Notes: generated from the letters alone by a model not told the origin. A DNA stretch of 64,000 bases from JABDKH01 sp963768565 (GCA_963768565.1 CAVYIO010000019.1:62001-126000), one strand, 5' to 3'; shown: positions 17,254-27,214, counted from the first letter of the stretch. Made by a program: numbers and translations.

Positions 17254-20079
17254 ATGCCACCCCTCCCCGACTCGTCCGTAACCCCGCTCTTCTTTTTCAA
17301 CGCCGCCGAGGAGCGCATCTCGGAGCCGCTGGCCACGCAGATCAACCTGCTCGTTTCTTCGCTGTCAACCGTCATCGCTCAACAGGCGGGACCACAGCTT
17401 CTCGATGTCGCACGTCGGCTAAGCGCGCTCTGCCTTGATTCGGCACGCGATGGCAGCGACCATCGTGCCGAGGCCATGGAACTCATATCTGAACTCGACC
17501 TCGAGTCAATCAACACGTTGCTCAGGTCGTTCACAGCGATGTTCCACCTGATCAATCAATCGGAGAAGCAGGAGATTGTCCGGATCAATCGCGAGCGCGC
17601 CCGCGCAAGTACGCTCGATGCGCCGCGTTCCGAGTCGATTGGGGAGGCCATCCGCCACCTGAAATCGAAGGGGTGGTCAGCGCCCGAAGTGGAGCAGCTC
17701 CTCGCCCGCATCGATATCCAGCCCACGTTCACCGCCCACCCGACAGAGGCACGCCGACGTAGTATTCTGTTCAAGCAGCAGGCGATCGCTGCCGTTCTCT
17801 CGAAACTGCAAGTTTGTGAACTCACACCAGGTGAGGCAGAGGATGCACTCTCGGACATACATCATCAGATATCGCTTCTGTTTGCGACCGACGAGGTGCG
17901 TAGTTCCGGGATGAGGGTCGAAACGGAGGTCGAGCACGGACTCTACTTCATCCGTAACTCGGTATGGGAGACTATTCCGCGTATTCAGCAAGACATCAGA
18001 AGGGCGATGCGGCGCCATTTCGGCACAGACGTGGACCAGCGGCCCGTCGTTCGAATGCGGTCCTGGATTGGAAGCGATCGAGATGGCAATCCCTTCGTGA
18101 CGCCGGACGTAACGCTGCGGACGGCGGAAATCCATCGGAAGACTGCCCTTGAAATGTATCTGGCGGAGTTGCGCCTGCTGCGGCGGGATCTCAGCGTTTC
18201 GGACCGGCAAGCGCCGATCCCTCCCAGCCTGGCTGATTCGATTTCTCGAGATGCTGACCGGATACAGCTGCCGCCCATCGTGGTCGACCTGTATGCCCAC
18301 GAGCCATACCGACTCAAGATCAGCTACATGATGGCACGAGTTCGGCATCTGCTCGGGGAGGACATCATCGACGAAGGCGCCCGGAGTGGTCCGGACGCCG
18401 TCTACACGGCCGACGCATTCGTGAACGACCTGGAGTTGCTGCGTCAGGGTCTCGAAGAGAGCGGCATAGGCGATCTCGCCAACGCGAGTCGACTCGTAGA
18501 ACTGCTGGATCGGGCGCGCGCTTTCGGATTCCACCTCGCGGCTCTGGACGTCCGGCAGCACTCGGGCATTCTCCGGCAGGCGGTCTCCGCCGTACTGAAG
18601 GAGGCCGGTGTCACGGAAGGATATTCAGATCTCCCGGAGGCCGAAAAGCGGGAGCTGTTGACTCGTGAACTTCAGAATCGCAGACCTCTTCTTTCGTCTG
18701 CGTCACGACTTCCTGAAGCAGCGAGCGACGTGCTGGAGACGTTCCGCGTGATAGGTGAACTGGTCCGCAGGGACCCCGCATCGATCGGAAGCTTCATCGT
18801 ATCGATGACGCATTCCGTGAGCAATCTGCTCGAGGTAATGCTCCTTGGAAAGGAGGTCGGACTCTGGCGACTCGTGGCGGGAAAAGTTGAGACGACCCTG
18901 GACGTAGTGCCATTGTTCGAGACGATCGAAGATCTTGCGGGCGCTGATCAGTTCATGGACGACCTCTTCCAAAATCCGATCTATCGCTTGCATCTTGACG
19001 CGAGGAGTAATCTGCAGGAGATGATGCTCGGTTACTCGGACAGCAACAAGGATGGCGGATTCTACATGGCAAACTGGGCGCTGTATCGGGCGCAGAACAG
19101 CCTTGGCGCAATTTGCCGCAAACACTCGGTGGACTTTCGACTTTTTCACGGGCGCGGGGGTACGGTGGGCCGAGGCGGAGGCCGTGCCAATCAAGCCATC
19201 ATGGCCATGCCGCTATCATCGCAGTCGGGTCGCATCCGCTTTACGGAGCAGGGCGAGGTTATCAGTTTTCGGTACTCCCTCGTTGATATCGCTCACCGGC
19301 ACCTTGAGCAGATCGTCAATGCTACAATCCTTTCGACAGCCGCTGCGGTGAAAGGCGAGAGTGATACGTTTCGACCGGACGAACAGGACGTCCAACTGAT
19401 GGAGGCGTTGGCGACAACTTCGATGGCTGCGTACCGCGAACTGATCACAGACGAAAAGCTCTGGTTCTGGTACACCAGAATTACGCCCATTGAACACATC
19501 AGTCGGCTGCCGATAGCATCGCGCCCGGTTTCTCGGAAGAGTTCGGAGGAGGTCGACTTCGAGAGCCTCCGAGCGATCCCGTGGGTGTTCTCATGGACCC
19601 AGGTCCGCTACATGGTACCCGGGTGGTATGGAATGGGAGCGGCACTCAGGATGGCAGACGATGGTCCGCAGATGTTACATCTTCAGCGCCTGTACACGTC
19701 CTGGCCTTTCTTTGCCGCGGTCATCGACAGTGCACAGCGCGAGATGGCGAGAGCGAGGCTGGAGATCGCAAGGCGCTATGCCGATCTGGCCGGCCCGGAA
19801 TCTGACCGGGCTGGATATCACGAGGTTCTCCAGAAGGATTTCTCGCTCGCGAAGAAATCCATACTTGCCGTAACGGGACAGGAGTCGCTTCTGGAAAACA
19901 ACGAGGTGATCAGGAATTCGATTCGCCTTAGAAACCCGTTTACCGACGTCCTCAATCTGTTGCAGATCGATTTGATTCGACGCTACCGATCGGCGCCGTC
20001 GGAAGACGTCGATCCTGTTCGACGAGCGCTTTTCCTCAGCATCAACGGCATCGCAGCCGCCATGCAGAGCACGGGCTAA
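17254..20079 (+). CDS. ppc: Phosphoenolpyruvate carboxylase
   Basis: This enzyme makes oxaloacetate from phosphoenolpyruvate and bicarbonate to refill the TCA cycle. The product is 941 aa from the ATG at 17254 (a TTG at 17212 would add 14). The catalytic histidine is in FTAHPTEARRR, followed by SWIGSDRDGNPFVT, the glycine loop FHGRGGTVGRGGG, the LPIASRP segment and AIPWVFSWTQVRYMVPGWYG. The C-terminus INGIAAAMQSTG is the usual family end. It is transcribed alone and converges on the minus-strand PilB-domain gene 8 bp away. Confidence 0.96.
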   Translation: MPPLPDSSVTPLFFFNAAEERISEPLATQINLLVSSLSTVIAQQAGPQLLDVARRLSALCLDSARDGSDHRAEAMELISELDLESINTLLRSFTAMFHLINQSEKQEIVRINRERARASTLDAPRSESIGEAIRHLKSKGWSAPEVEQLLARIDIQPTFTAHPTEARRRSILFKQQAIAAVLSKLQVCELTPGEAEDALSDIHHQISLLFATDEVRSSGMRVETEVEHGLYFIRNSVWETIPRIQQDIRRAMRRHFGTDVDQRPVVRMRSWIGSDRDGNPFVTPDVTLRTAEIHRKTALEMYLAELRLLRRDLSVSDRQAPIPPSLADSISRDADRIQLPPIVVDLYAHEPYRLKISYMMARVRHLLGEDIIDEGARSGPDAVYTADAFVNDLELLRQGLEESGIGDLANASRLVELLDRARAFGFHLAALDVRQHSGILRQAVSAVLKEAGVTEGYSDLPEAEKRELLTRELQNRRPLLSSASRLPEAASDVLETFRVIGELVRRDPASIGSFIVSMTHSVSNLLEVMLLGKEVGLWRLVAGKVETTLDVVPLFETIEDLAGADQFMDDLFQNPIYRLHLDARSNLQEMMLGYSDSNKDGGFYMANWALYRAQNSLGAICRKHSVDFRLFHGRGGTVGRGGGRANQAIMAMPLSSQSGRIRFTEQGEVISFRYSLVDIAHRHLEQIVNATILSTAAAVKGESDTFRPDEQDVQLMEALATTSMAAYRELITDEKLWFWYTRITPIEHISRLPIASRPVSRKSSEEVDFESLRAIPWVFSWTQVRYMVPGWYGMGAALRMADDGPQMLHLQRLYTSWPFFAAVIDSAQREMARARLEIARRYADLAGPESDRAGYHEVLQKDFSLAKKSILAVTGQESLLENNEVIRNSIRLRNPFTDVLNLLQIDLIRRYRSAPSEDVDPVRRALFLSINGIAAAMQSTG

Positions 20080-20087
20080 GCGGTCAG

Positions 20088-20747
20088 CTACGCGGCGCGC
20101 CTGAATCCTCTCCTCTCCTCCATAATATCTCGAAGAGGATCGAGCGGCACGAGCCTGACGTTCGGTTCGAAGATGCGATCGGACGTCGTCCCGTCACCCT
20201 TGGACAGAAGCACCGGCAAGACGCGATCAAGAACGTAGTCGACCGATGTGGCCGCTGCGTAGTGAAGAACGAAAGATCGACTCGACAGCCGTGACAGGAA
20301 ACTGTTTACTTCCATCCGGGTGGGGTCCGAACAGGCAAACAGGATCCGACCCTCCTCACCGTCTCGAGCATCCTCGAAGCCGATGGGAAGAACGCGGAGT
20401 CGGGACATCGTCTCCCACTCCTCCGGCTTGAATCGACTCGTCACACCGCGGACGACAGCGATGACATCCGAGACAGATATTCCCACTTCATCGAACCCGT
20501 AGGTGCGAGCGGCCAGCGCGTAGATTGCCTCGCGGCCGGCTCGCTGGCGGTTCGCCAGAAATCTCCAGAACCGTGTGCCTTTCGACGCCGGCTCGGCAAT
20601 GAATGCATTCCACTCCGCAATGATCTGTTCCCGGCTTACGATGCCGTCCGAAAAGGCAGCACGAACAACACGGTCGCGAAAGGCAGCGGACGAAATGGAC
20701 GGATCAGAGGCGTCGCCATCTGGGACGCGTCGTTCTGGTTCTGACAT
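20088..20747 (-). CDS. Stand-alone PilB/GspE N-terminal-domain protein without ATPase
   Basis: This 219 aa protein resembles the region ahead of the ATPase in the neighbouring PilB/GspE gene. Both share an ISREQI/LTDDQL-type helix, WRFL and WRVI strands, and the segment FACSDPTRMEVNSFLSRL versus FATHDPTRPEVHRLLQKL. It has no Walker motif, so it cannot hydrolyse ATP. It follows the full-length gene on the same strand. The start is uncertain: the ATG at 20747 (MSEPERRVPDG) is used here; a GTG at 20861 would lengthen it by 38 residues and leave a 19-bp gap to the upstream stop. It may regulate or pair with the ATPase. Confidence 0.7.
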   Translation of the reverse strand: MSEPERRVPDGDASDPSISSAAFRDRVVRAAFSDGIVSREQIIAEWNAFIAEPASKGTRFWRFLANRQRAGREAIYALAARTYGFDEVGISVSDVIAVVRGVTSRFKPEEWETMSRLRVLPIGFEDARDGEEGRILFACSDPTRMEVNSFLSRLSSRSFVLHYAAATSVDYVLDRVLPVLLSKGDGTTSDRIFEPNVRLVPLDPLRDIMEERRGFRRAA

Positions 20748-20880
20748 GGGATCGGCTGGATGGTGGCGATAAGGCGTATTCCCGGCCAGCAGACGCGGCT
20801 TTTCGAAAGTCGGGCTGCCAGTTAGTCGGGATATCGGTCCAAATTCGACCGCATTAAGCACGTCCGCGACTAATTCCCCA

Positions 20881-23241
20881 CTAGTCGGTCGTTCCCGTTA
20901 CGCGGATCATCTCTTCGACCGACGTCTCTCCCTTCATGACGATCTGTTTTGCCGAGTCCCTGAGAGAGCGCATCCCTTCCGAACGGGCCGTGTCCCGCAG
21001 TCCCTCCTCGTCGATCATCTCACCGGCGGCAAGTATCTTCTTCCTGATCATGTTGGTAAACGGAAGCGTCTCGGCAATGGCGCGCCGACCCTTGTAGCCC
21101 TGACCGCCGCAGAGGTGGCAGTCTGTCCCGAAGTCCGCCGTGTAAAACGTGATCTCTTTTGCCTCTTCTTCCGTGAATCCGAGGTACGACAGCAGTTCGG
21201 GGTCAACGTCTTTTGCTTCGATCTTGCAATCCGGACAGAGGTTGCGAAGCAGTCGTTGAGCAACGACGATGTTGATGGCATAGGCGATCAAGAACGGCTC
21301 GATGCCCATCTTGTAGAGACGACTCACAGCACTCACGGCATCGTTCGTATGCAGCGTGGAAAACGTCAGGTGGCCCGTATTTGCGAGCTTGATTGCCAGC
21401 TCCGCCGTCTGCCGATCTCGCATTTCACCGACCATCACGATGTCGGGGTCATGGCGAAGGATGGAGCGAAGCGCTCCTTCCATATTCAGCCTGCTATTGA
21501 GCTTGATCTGTCGGACTCCCCGGATAAGGTATTCTACCGGATCCTCAACAGTGAGAACATTGACTTTCGGGGTGACTACCTGGTGCAGTGCGGCAACCAG
21601 TGTAGTGCTCTTTCCCGACCCGGTCGGACCTGTAAGAATCACCATTCCAAATGGCTGGCGGATGGCGTGATCGAATCGCTGTAGCGAGTCGTCCAGCATG
21701 CCGAGCCTGGACAGGTCCGTAAGCACCTTGCGATCATCAAGCACACGGATCACGATGCTTTCTGCGTTGACACCCGGACGATGCGACGCGATGGGAAGAA
21801 TTGAAACACGGAATCGAATGATCGCGTCCGCAATGCGTCTCTGGATCGAACCGTCCTGGGCCGTATCCCTCTCAAAGCGGTCAACGTTGTGCGCGTTGTC
21901 TTTAACGACTGCGAGGAAGGCCTCCGGGTGGATACGTTCCTCCAGATGCCACCGGGTCAGTTCACCGTCAACTCGGAAGTTGATTTCAATCTGGCCATCG
22001 GGGTTCGGAAAAATGTGAACGTCGGAAGCGCCCTTCTTTACCGCTTCGATCAACGTAGCCTCGAAGAGGTTGATGAGTGACGATCGGTTGATCTCCGCTT
22101 CGAGGGCTTCTTCATCAATGAGTTGAGACTCTTCCTCGTAGTTGTAGCTGGACCCTAGATCGTAGATGAGCGGGTCTTCATTCAGCCGATCGAGATACTC
22201 ATTCTTGGAGAGGAATCCTTCTGTGATCAGCTCGCCGATGAACGACTCGGATGTATATCGCAGCTCGAAACGACGTAGCCGAAGCTTCTGAAGCAGTCGG
22301 TGTACCTCAGGTCGGGTCGGATCGTGTGTCGCGAATATCCATCGTATTTCACCGGTTCGCGGTTCGGAGAACTGCGCGATCGGAATCACGAACAACTCGA
22401 TCATTCGATCGAGGTGGGGCCCATCGAACTGTTCCGCAATAGCTTCTATGAACGCCAGCGCCTCTTTGTACGACGTCTTCGCTTCCTTGAACGCATAGAC
22501 GTCTGCTGCCTCACGGTAGATCTGCTCCCGATCGACCCGGGGATCGAGCGTGATCACACGCCACAGCGGTACCTTGTAACCCTCCGAGTGCAGTCGCTTC
22601 CATTCCTCCAGGCTGTCATTCAGCTGGTCGTCAGTCAGAAGCTCTTTCTTGATAAGCCGAAGCACGACACGATCGGCGATACGTCGACCGTTAGCGAGAG
22701 TCGTCTCCTCCTCGATTTCAATGACGTTGCCGTGGGCATCGATCGGGCCGACGAAGTCAGCGGAGTCCGATTCGTCGTCGACATCTTCCTCGCCACCGAT
22801 GTCCTCTTCCTCAGCACTGGTGCCGGTATCGTAGGTGTCGTCCGAGTTTTCAGACGTACGAGAAACGTCGGCGGGAATTTCAGGTCCGGATAGAACGACC
22901 GGATCCCTGTCTACCGCGAAAATCTTGCCGGCAATGTGAGGTTGAGGCTTCACATCGCTGTCGGGCGGACTCTGCACACTGGTGCCTTCAAAGAAGCCCC
23001 GATCAAGATCGGATCCCATGATGCCCGCAGAGTCCGTAGCATCCTGTTTGCCAGCGTCGTCCGTTGCGCGCCCCTCCGAACCGGCGTCGCCTCCATCCCC
23101 GTTGTCGATGGAGCGACCAGGAACACTCGCAGATTCGTCCTCCGCGCCTGAGATATCCTCAGGGCCATCATCGTCCAGCAAGCTCGTGATCTTACCGATC
23201 TGAGCCCTTATGTCGAATTTCTTCGGAGAGCTGGCTTTCAT
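20881..23241 (-). CDS. PilB/GspE-type secretion or pilus assembly ATPase
   Basis: This is a 786 aa hexameric ATPase of the type II secretion/type IV pilus family. The N-terminal 180 residues are acidic and low complexity. A GspE N-domain follows, then the catalytic half with Walker A GPTGSGKSTTL, the Asp box LTVEDPVEYLIRGV, Walker B DPDIVMVGEMRD and the His box TGHLTFSTLHTNDA. The zinc site CPDC...CHLCGG is also present. No other pilus or secretion gene is nearby, so the machine it powers is unclear. The acidic N-terminal extension is longer than in typical PilB. A paralogous ATPase-less gene lies just downstream. Confidence 0.92.
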   Translation of the reverse strand: MKASSPKKFDIRAQIGKITSLLDDDGPEDISGAEDESASVPGRSIDNGDGGDAGSEGRATDDAGKQDATDSAGIMGSDLDRGFFEGTSVQSPPDSDVKPQPHIAGKIFAVDRDPVVLSGPEIPADVSRTSENSDDTYDTGTSAEEEDIGGEEDVDDESDSADFVGPIDAHGNVIEIEEETTLANGRRIADRVVLRLIKKELLTDDQLNDSLEEWKRLHSEGYKVPLWRVITLDPRVDREQIYREAADVYAFKEAKTSYKEALAFIEAIAEQFDGPHLDRMIELFVIPIAQFSEPRTGEIRWIFATHDPTRPEVHRLLQKLRLRRFELRYTSESFIGELITEGFLSKNEYLDRLNEDPLIYDLGSSYNYEEESQLIDEEALEAEINRSSLINLFEATLIEAVKKGASDVHIFPNPDGQIEINFRVDGELTRWHLEERIHPEAFLAVVKDNAHNVDRFERDTAQDGSIQRRIADAIIRFRVSILPIASHRPGVNAESIVIRVLDDRKVLTDLSRLGMLDDSLQRFDHAIRQPFGMVILTGPTGSGKSTTLVAALHQVVTPKVNVLTVEDPVEYLIRGVRQIKLNSRLNMEGALRSILRHDPDIVMVGEMRDRQTAELAIKLANTGHLTFSTLHTNDAVSAVSRLYKMGIEPFLIAYAINIVVAQRLLRNLCPDCKIEAKDVDPELLSYLGFTEEEAKEITFYTADFGTDCHLCGGQGYKGRRAIAETLPFTNMIRKKILAAGEMIDEEGLRDTARSEGMRSLRDSAKQIVMKGETSVEEMIRVTGTTD

Positions 23242-23572
23242 GAATTAGGTGGATGCGACGGTTTGGGGGCGGATTTCAGGCGATGTTCAGAAACGCGACT
23301 ATCGGAGCCGGGCGACGCGAGCGACACAGCGGTTCTGCACCCTGAACAAGCTCCATTCTAGGACAAGTGAGTCGTGAGACGATTCAGACTACGTTTCTGT
23401 ATCGACCGCATGAACGGCCAATTAAGTCTGTTTGAGATCTGGTCGGGCCGATTTGCAGGTGCCCAGACGCACGGTTCAACCCGGCTCCCACGTCTTTATA
23501 ATGCGTCCTCGGTGCCGATACCACAATCTAGAGCCGCACGCCGCGGCGGATAACCACCATACCTGGACCGAA
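23242..23572. other. Divergent intergenic region with a possible -10 element
   Basis: This 331-bp region separates the PilB-like gene (minus) from a coiled-coil gene (plus) and should hold both promoters. A perfect TATAAT lies at 23497-23502, 71 bp before the plus-strand ATG, but the sequence 17 bases ahead (GTTCAA) is a poor -35 match. No gene or RNA was recognised in it. Confidence 0.3.
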
Positions 23573-24010
23573 ATGGAGAGCATTGTCGTCGAAGCCATCC
23601 GGCAGCTACCTGCGCTTGCGCTTGCAGTCCTCGCCTTCTACTTCTACCGTTCCGCAAAACGAGCATCAGCCAATGAGTCGGAATCGCAGGCTCTGCCTGA
23701 TGGACTCATGGAACGACTGGATTCTTTCGAATCTCTCGCGAACCGACTCGAGTTGGAATCGCAACGAGTGAATACTCGCATTGAGACCAGCGAGGGTCAG
23801 TTAGAAAAGATGGAAGAGGAGAACGAGACGATTCGTTCGCAGCTCTCGAATCAGAAGATGGCGCTCAAGGAATTTGGGCGCGTCTTGTCCAAGACCTCTG
23901 AACAGACATACACCGAATTCAATTCGTATGAGGAGAGATTCGGTACCATAGAGAAATCACTGTCGGAGCGTGGAATGCTGGGCGATGATAAAAGGTCAGC
24001 AGCCGCCTGA
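23573..24010 (+). CDS. Small membrane-anchored coiled-coil protein
   Basis: This is a 145 aa protein with one N-terminal membrane helix (LPALALAVLAFYFYRSA, residues 10-26) and a long charged coiled coil (about residues 40-115, e.g. LEKMEEENETIRSQLSNQKM). I do not recognise a family. The start is the ATG at 23573; an open frame extends upstream but without a plausible N-terminus. It is divergent from the PilB-like ATPase gene and is followed by a strong terminator, so it is a single-gene transcript. Architecture suggests a structural or tethering role near the membrane. Confidence 0.65.
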   Translation: MESIVVEAIRQLPALALAVLAFYFYRSAKRASANESESQALPDGLMERLDSFESLANRLELESQRVNTRIETSEGQLEKMEEENETIRSQLSNQKMALKEFGRVLSKTSEQTYTEFNSYEERFGTIEKSLSERGMLGDDKRSAAA

Positions 24011-24033
24011 ATGTACCCGTAGCAAGTCGAATG

Positions 24034-24073
24034 AAGAGCCGGGGCGGCATGCTGTCCCGGCTCTTTGTTTTTA
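24034..24073 (+). terminator. Rho-independent terminator
   Basis: A 10-bp perfect stem (AAGAGCCGGG at 24034-24043 pairing with CCCGGCTCTT at 24056-24065) is followed by a T-rich run ending at 24072. It lies 24 bp after the coiled-coil gene and ends transcription before the convergent reductase gene. Confidence 0.9.
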
Positions 24074-24158
24074 GAGACCGCCACTGACCAGAGACGCTCG
24101 CCGCACACCATCACCTCCGCTACAGGTCTTTGTTGCGACCTCCGTCCGACACCGTCTG

Positions 24159-25178
24159 CTACGCGTCACCGCCGGAAACGCTGACAACGATTCGGCCCGT
24201 AATGCGTCCGGCGAGTACCTCTTCACACGCGTCCGCCACATCCTGAAGCTGCACCATCCGAACCGTCTGAAGGACGTCGTTGCCCGGCAGGATGCGGGCG
24301 ATTCGTTCCCAGGCAGACGTACGCAGAGCCGATGGACACGTATTTGAGTCAATCCCGACCAGGCTCACGCCTCGAAGGATAAACGGATATACAGTACTCT
24401 CGAACTCAGCCCCGCCAACCAGTCCGCATGAGGCGACCACTCCGTGTCGCTTGATCCGACTCAGGATCGCGGACAATGTCGACCCGCCGACGCTGTCTAT
24501 CGCTGCAGCCCACGATCCCGTATCCAGCGGACGCGCTGCGCCCGCCGAAAGAATGCCCCGGTCGATGATCGTCGAAGCACCAAGACGGCGCAGATACGCG
24601 TGAGCGTCCGGCTTACCCGTCGATGCGACCACCGTATACCCAAGCGCGGCGAGAATCAGTATCGCCATACTGCCCACCCCGCCGGTCGCGCCCGTCACGA
24701 CGACCTCACCATCCGACGGGTCGATGCCGTTCGCTTCAATGGACGTCACCGCCAGCATCGCTGTGAGTCCAGCGGTCCCGAAGGCCATCGCCGTCCGCAA
24801 ATCAATGCCAGCCGGTACGGGCACCAGCCATTCGGACCGGACGCGCTGGTACTCGGTGTATCCACCCCAGGAGTTCTCACCCAGCCCCCAGCCCGTGGCA
24901 ATGACTTCATCCCCGGGTGTGAACAAACGGTTGTCGGATTCGACGACGGTCCCTGCGAGGTCGATCCCGGGAACGAACGGAAACTCACCCCTGATGATCT
25001 TGCCGCGCCCTGTCACGGCCAGCGCATCTTTATAGTTGATGCTGCTATACGTCACATTGACGAGGACGTCTCCCCCGTTGGGTATGGAGGCGATGGGGAC
25101 GCTCTCAATCGATGCCGAAGTCCTACCCTCCTGCTGAGTGAGGAGAAGGCATCGTGTTTTGGTGGGTACGGCTATCAA
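24159..25178 (-). CDS. YhdH/AcuI-family acrylyl-CoA reductase / quinone oxidoreductase
   Basis: This is a 339 aa zinc-independent medium-chain dehydrogenase of the YhdH/YhfP/AcuI group. AcuI members reduce acrylyl-CoA to propionyl-CoA with NADPH; the exact substrate here is inferred. Motifs are YSSINYKDALAVTGRGKI near the N-terminus, GIDLAGTVVESD, and the nucleotide loop VVTGATGGVGSMAI. Its C-terminal half has CGLVGGAEFESTVYPFILRG, typical of the group. It is transcribed toward the terminator at 24 kb and is divergent from the tonB gene. Confidence 0.85.
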   Translation of the reverse strand: MIAVPTKTRCLLLTQQEGRTSASIESVPIASIPNGGDVLVNVTYSSINYKDALAVTGRGKIIRGEFPFVPGIDLAGTVVESDNRLFTPGDEVIATGWGLGENSWGGYTEYQRVRSEWLVPVPAGIDLRTAMAFGTAGLTAMLAVTSIEANGIDPSDGEVVVTGATGGVGSMAILILAALGYTVVASTGKPDAHAYLRRLGASTIIDRGILSAGAARPLDTGSWAAAIDSVGGSTLSAILSRIKRHGVVASCGLVGGAEFESTVYPFILRGVSLVGIDSNTCPSALRTSAWERIARILPGNDVLQTVRMVQLQDVADACEEVLAGRITGRIVVSVSGGDA

Positions 25179-25288
25179 TGTGGCGGGAGTGTAAGCGATG
25201 GGTCAAATCTACGGAACTTGCCGATTGTCCCCGCCAGGCTTCAGTGAGCAACATTTGTTGCACCCGGACGTGAACAAAGAAAGACCGT

Positions 25289-26005
25289 GTGTCACAATCG
25301 TTATTCGAGACGCCGGTGGCCCGTACAGATAGAACACGCCCAGACAACCTGCTGCGGCACGCCGTACGAGAGAGCGAGTATCGGAGGCTTGCCCTCATGT
25401 CTCTTGCGTTGAGTCTCCTGGCGATAACCCTCTTGTTCAAGATCCCGCTCGGAGCACCGGACGCGCGTGTCGGCTGGGCTCCGTCGTCGACAACCGATCC
25501 CATCGAATTCAGCGCCAGCCGTGGGGTCCGGCCGACCCGCATGGAAGGCGGAATTGCCACAACCATGGACGGCCCACAGCCGCATCGTCCAGCGAGCGCT
25601 GATGATGGCGAGACCGTCGAGACGGAGGCCGAGCAGTCGAAGGCCGTCGTAGCAACTCCAATGCAAGCTCGGGAGACGATCTTCGACCATGTGGAGTCGC
25701 CTCCTGCCATCCGGGGCGGACTCGGCGCCTACTACATCAACATAGAGTATCCTCCGGAGGCGATCGAGCGCCAGATCGAGGGCCGCCTCGTGCTACGATT
25801 CGTTGTGGGAACCGACGGCCAGGCCAGCGACGTCGTCGTCATGAAGTCGCTCCATCCGCTGTGCGATTCGGCCGCGGTGCGGGCCTTGCGAAGCACGAGG
25901 TTTGTCGTGGGACGCCAGAATGGCGAGAAGGTGGCGGTCCGAATGCAGCTTCCGGTCCGCTTCAGGCTGGTGGGTCCCGGCCAGCAGAGGGAGGACGGGA
26001 CGTAA
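25289..26005 (+). CDS. tonB: TonB family energy transducer
   Basis: This is a 238 aa protein with a cytoplasmic N-terminus, one membrane helix (LALMSLALSLLAITLLFKI, about residues 34-52), a periplasmic linker of about 100 residues and a C-terminal TonB domain (GGLGAYYINIEYPPEAIE, RLVLRFVVGTDGQASDVVV, AAVRALRSTRFV). TonB couples the inner-membrane proton gradient to outer-membrane receptors. No exbB or exbD is adjacent. It starts with GTG at 25289. The linker is less proline-rich than in classical TonB. Confidence 0.85.
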   Translation: MSQSLFETPVARTDRTRPDNLLRHAVRESEYRRLALMSLALSLLAITLLFKIPLGAPDARVGWAPSSTTDPIEFSASRGVRPTRMEGGIATTMDGPQPHRPASADDGETVETEAEQSKAVVATPMQARETIFDHVESPPAIRGGLGAYYINIEYPPEAIERQIEGRLVLRFVVGTDGQASDVVVMKSLHPLCDSAAVRALRSTRFVVGRQNGEKVAVRMQLPVRFRLVGPGQQREDGT

Positions 26006-26006
26006 C

Positions 26007-27146
26007 TCAGCCTGCTTCGCTCGAGCTGTCTGTGCTTTCATCCGGGGAGCGAGGGTGCATGTCGTCCAAACGAAGTTGATCGCCGTCGATCCTTCCTTCC
26101 CAACGATCAGCACCGCGCTCATTCGATTTCGTCTTTCTGAATACGGCTCCGCTGCCGTCTTCCTTCACCTCCAGCAGCCCCCCGATCCGGTACCAGCGCT
26201 GACGCAGAAAGGTGCCGCCCCACGTGATCTCCATCTCAATGACATAGCGTCGCTCACTCTCAATGAACTGCCAGGAGTCCAGGTACACATACGTGCGGGT
26301 CGGGCCGAAGAACGATGTGAGCCGGCGCAGAACCTCGACAGCCGCTTGCTCGACGAAGGACCCGACCTCCAACTCCCGAATTTCACGCGGCTTCTTGCGA
26401 ACAACCTTCTCGTCGTTGGCGACACGCGTCTCGTCACCGCCGAGACCTACGTACAGATCAAATCTGACGACCGCCTCGCTCTCCTCAAGAAGCGCCGACC
26501 TCAAATAGTAGTTGAAGTCACGGTAGTTCTCGAGACGTGCAAGGTTGAATCGACCGCGCGTCCGTCTGAACGGGATCCGTACTCCTTCATCTTCATGACC
26601 GTCGACATAAGCAAGCCAATAGCCGGACACGTCTCTCGATTCTATCTCCTGCCACGAATCAGCCTGCCACAGTTTTCTCTCGACAACGAGATTGACGGTA
26701 TATGACCCCTGCTCGACATCGCCATTCTGCGGATAGTCGAGATCGTGCCGTGCGTCGATACGCTTGGGAGAGGCGAGGAATCCCTTCTGCTCGCAAACGT
26801 TCATGCCATCAAAGCGGCCACATACTTCGACCAGCAGGGGTTCCTCACTGGCCAGCGTTCGGTCGGGAACCGGGAGAATCAACTCCGGTCCGCTGTACAG
26901 CGTATCGAACGTCGCGTTGAACAGATTAAGGGTCGTAGCCGGCCGCTCGACCGAGTCAACTTTGCCCCATGCGTTCACCCGGGCAAAACGCACGTCAACC
27001 CGAACCGAATCCCAGCCCAGCCGCTCCAGAGACAGCTCCGAGACCACGTACGGGTTATGCTCCGTGCACGAGACCAGAAGGACCGATCCCATCAATAAGA
27101 ACAAGGTGGCAAGAGTGCGCATGGGCGGCGTCGCGATCACGGACAT
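26007..27146 (-). CDS. Lipoprotein of unknown function
   Basis: This is a 379 aa predicted lipoprotein: leader LATLFLLMGSVLLVSC, with lipid-attachment cysteine at about residue 27. The mature part begins like an immunoglobulin-fold protein (LERLGWDSVRVDVRFARVN, TTLNLFNATFDTLYSGP). It ends with a region that resembles a lipocalin-like or calycin strand pattern (RRYVIEMEITWGGTFLRQ, GGLLEVKEDGSGAVFRK). I do not recognise the family. An alternative ATG lies at 27122. It converges on tonB with a 1-bp gap. Confidence 0.6.
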   Translation of the reverse strand: MSVIATPPMRTLATLFLLMGSVLLVSCTEHNPYVVSELSLERLGWDSVRVDVRFARVNAWGKVDSVERPATTLNLFNATFDTLYSGPELILPVPDRTLASEEPLLVEVCGRFDGMNVCEQKGFLASPKRIDARHDLDYPQNGDVEQGSYTVNLVVERKLWQADSWQEIESRDVSGYWLAYVDGHEDEGVRIPFRRTRGRFNLARLENYRDFNYYLRSALLEESEAVVRFDLYVGLGGDETRVANDEKVVRKKPREIRELEVGSFVEQAAVEVLRRLTSFFGPTRTYVYLDSWQFIESERRYVIEMEITWGGTFLRQRWYRIGGLLEVKEDGSGAVFRKTKSNERGADRWEGRIDGDQLRLDDMHPRSPDESTDSSSEAG

Positions 27147-27214
27147 GGACCAGATACAGGAACGTAGGATTCGACCCGTTGTTGCGCGGATTCAGGTAGC
27201 CCGTCGCCGCCGGA

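Noticed and set aside
17677..18561. Minus-strand open frame opposite ppc (294 codons)
   Set aside because: Antisense to conserved ppc motifs; a typical shadow in G+C-rich DNA.
23497..23502. TATAAT as a firm promoter
   Set aside because: A perfect -10 hexamer but no good -35 or Bacteroidota -33 element; kept only as a weak note.
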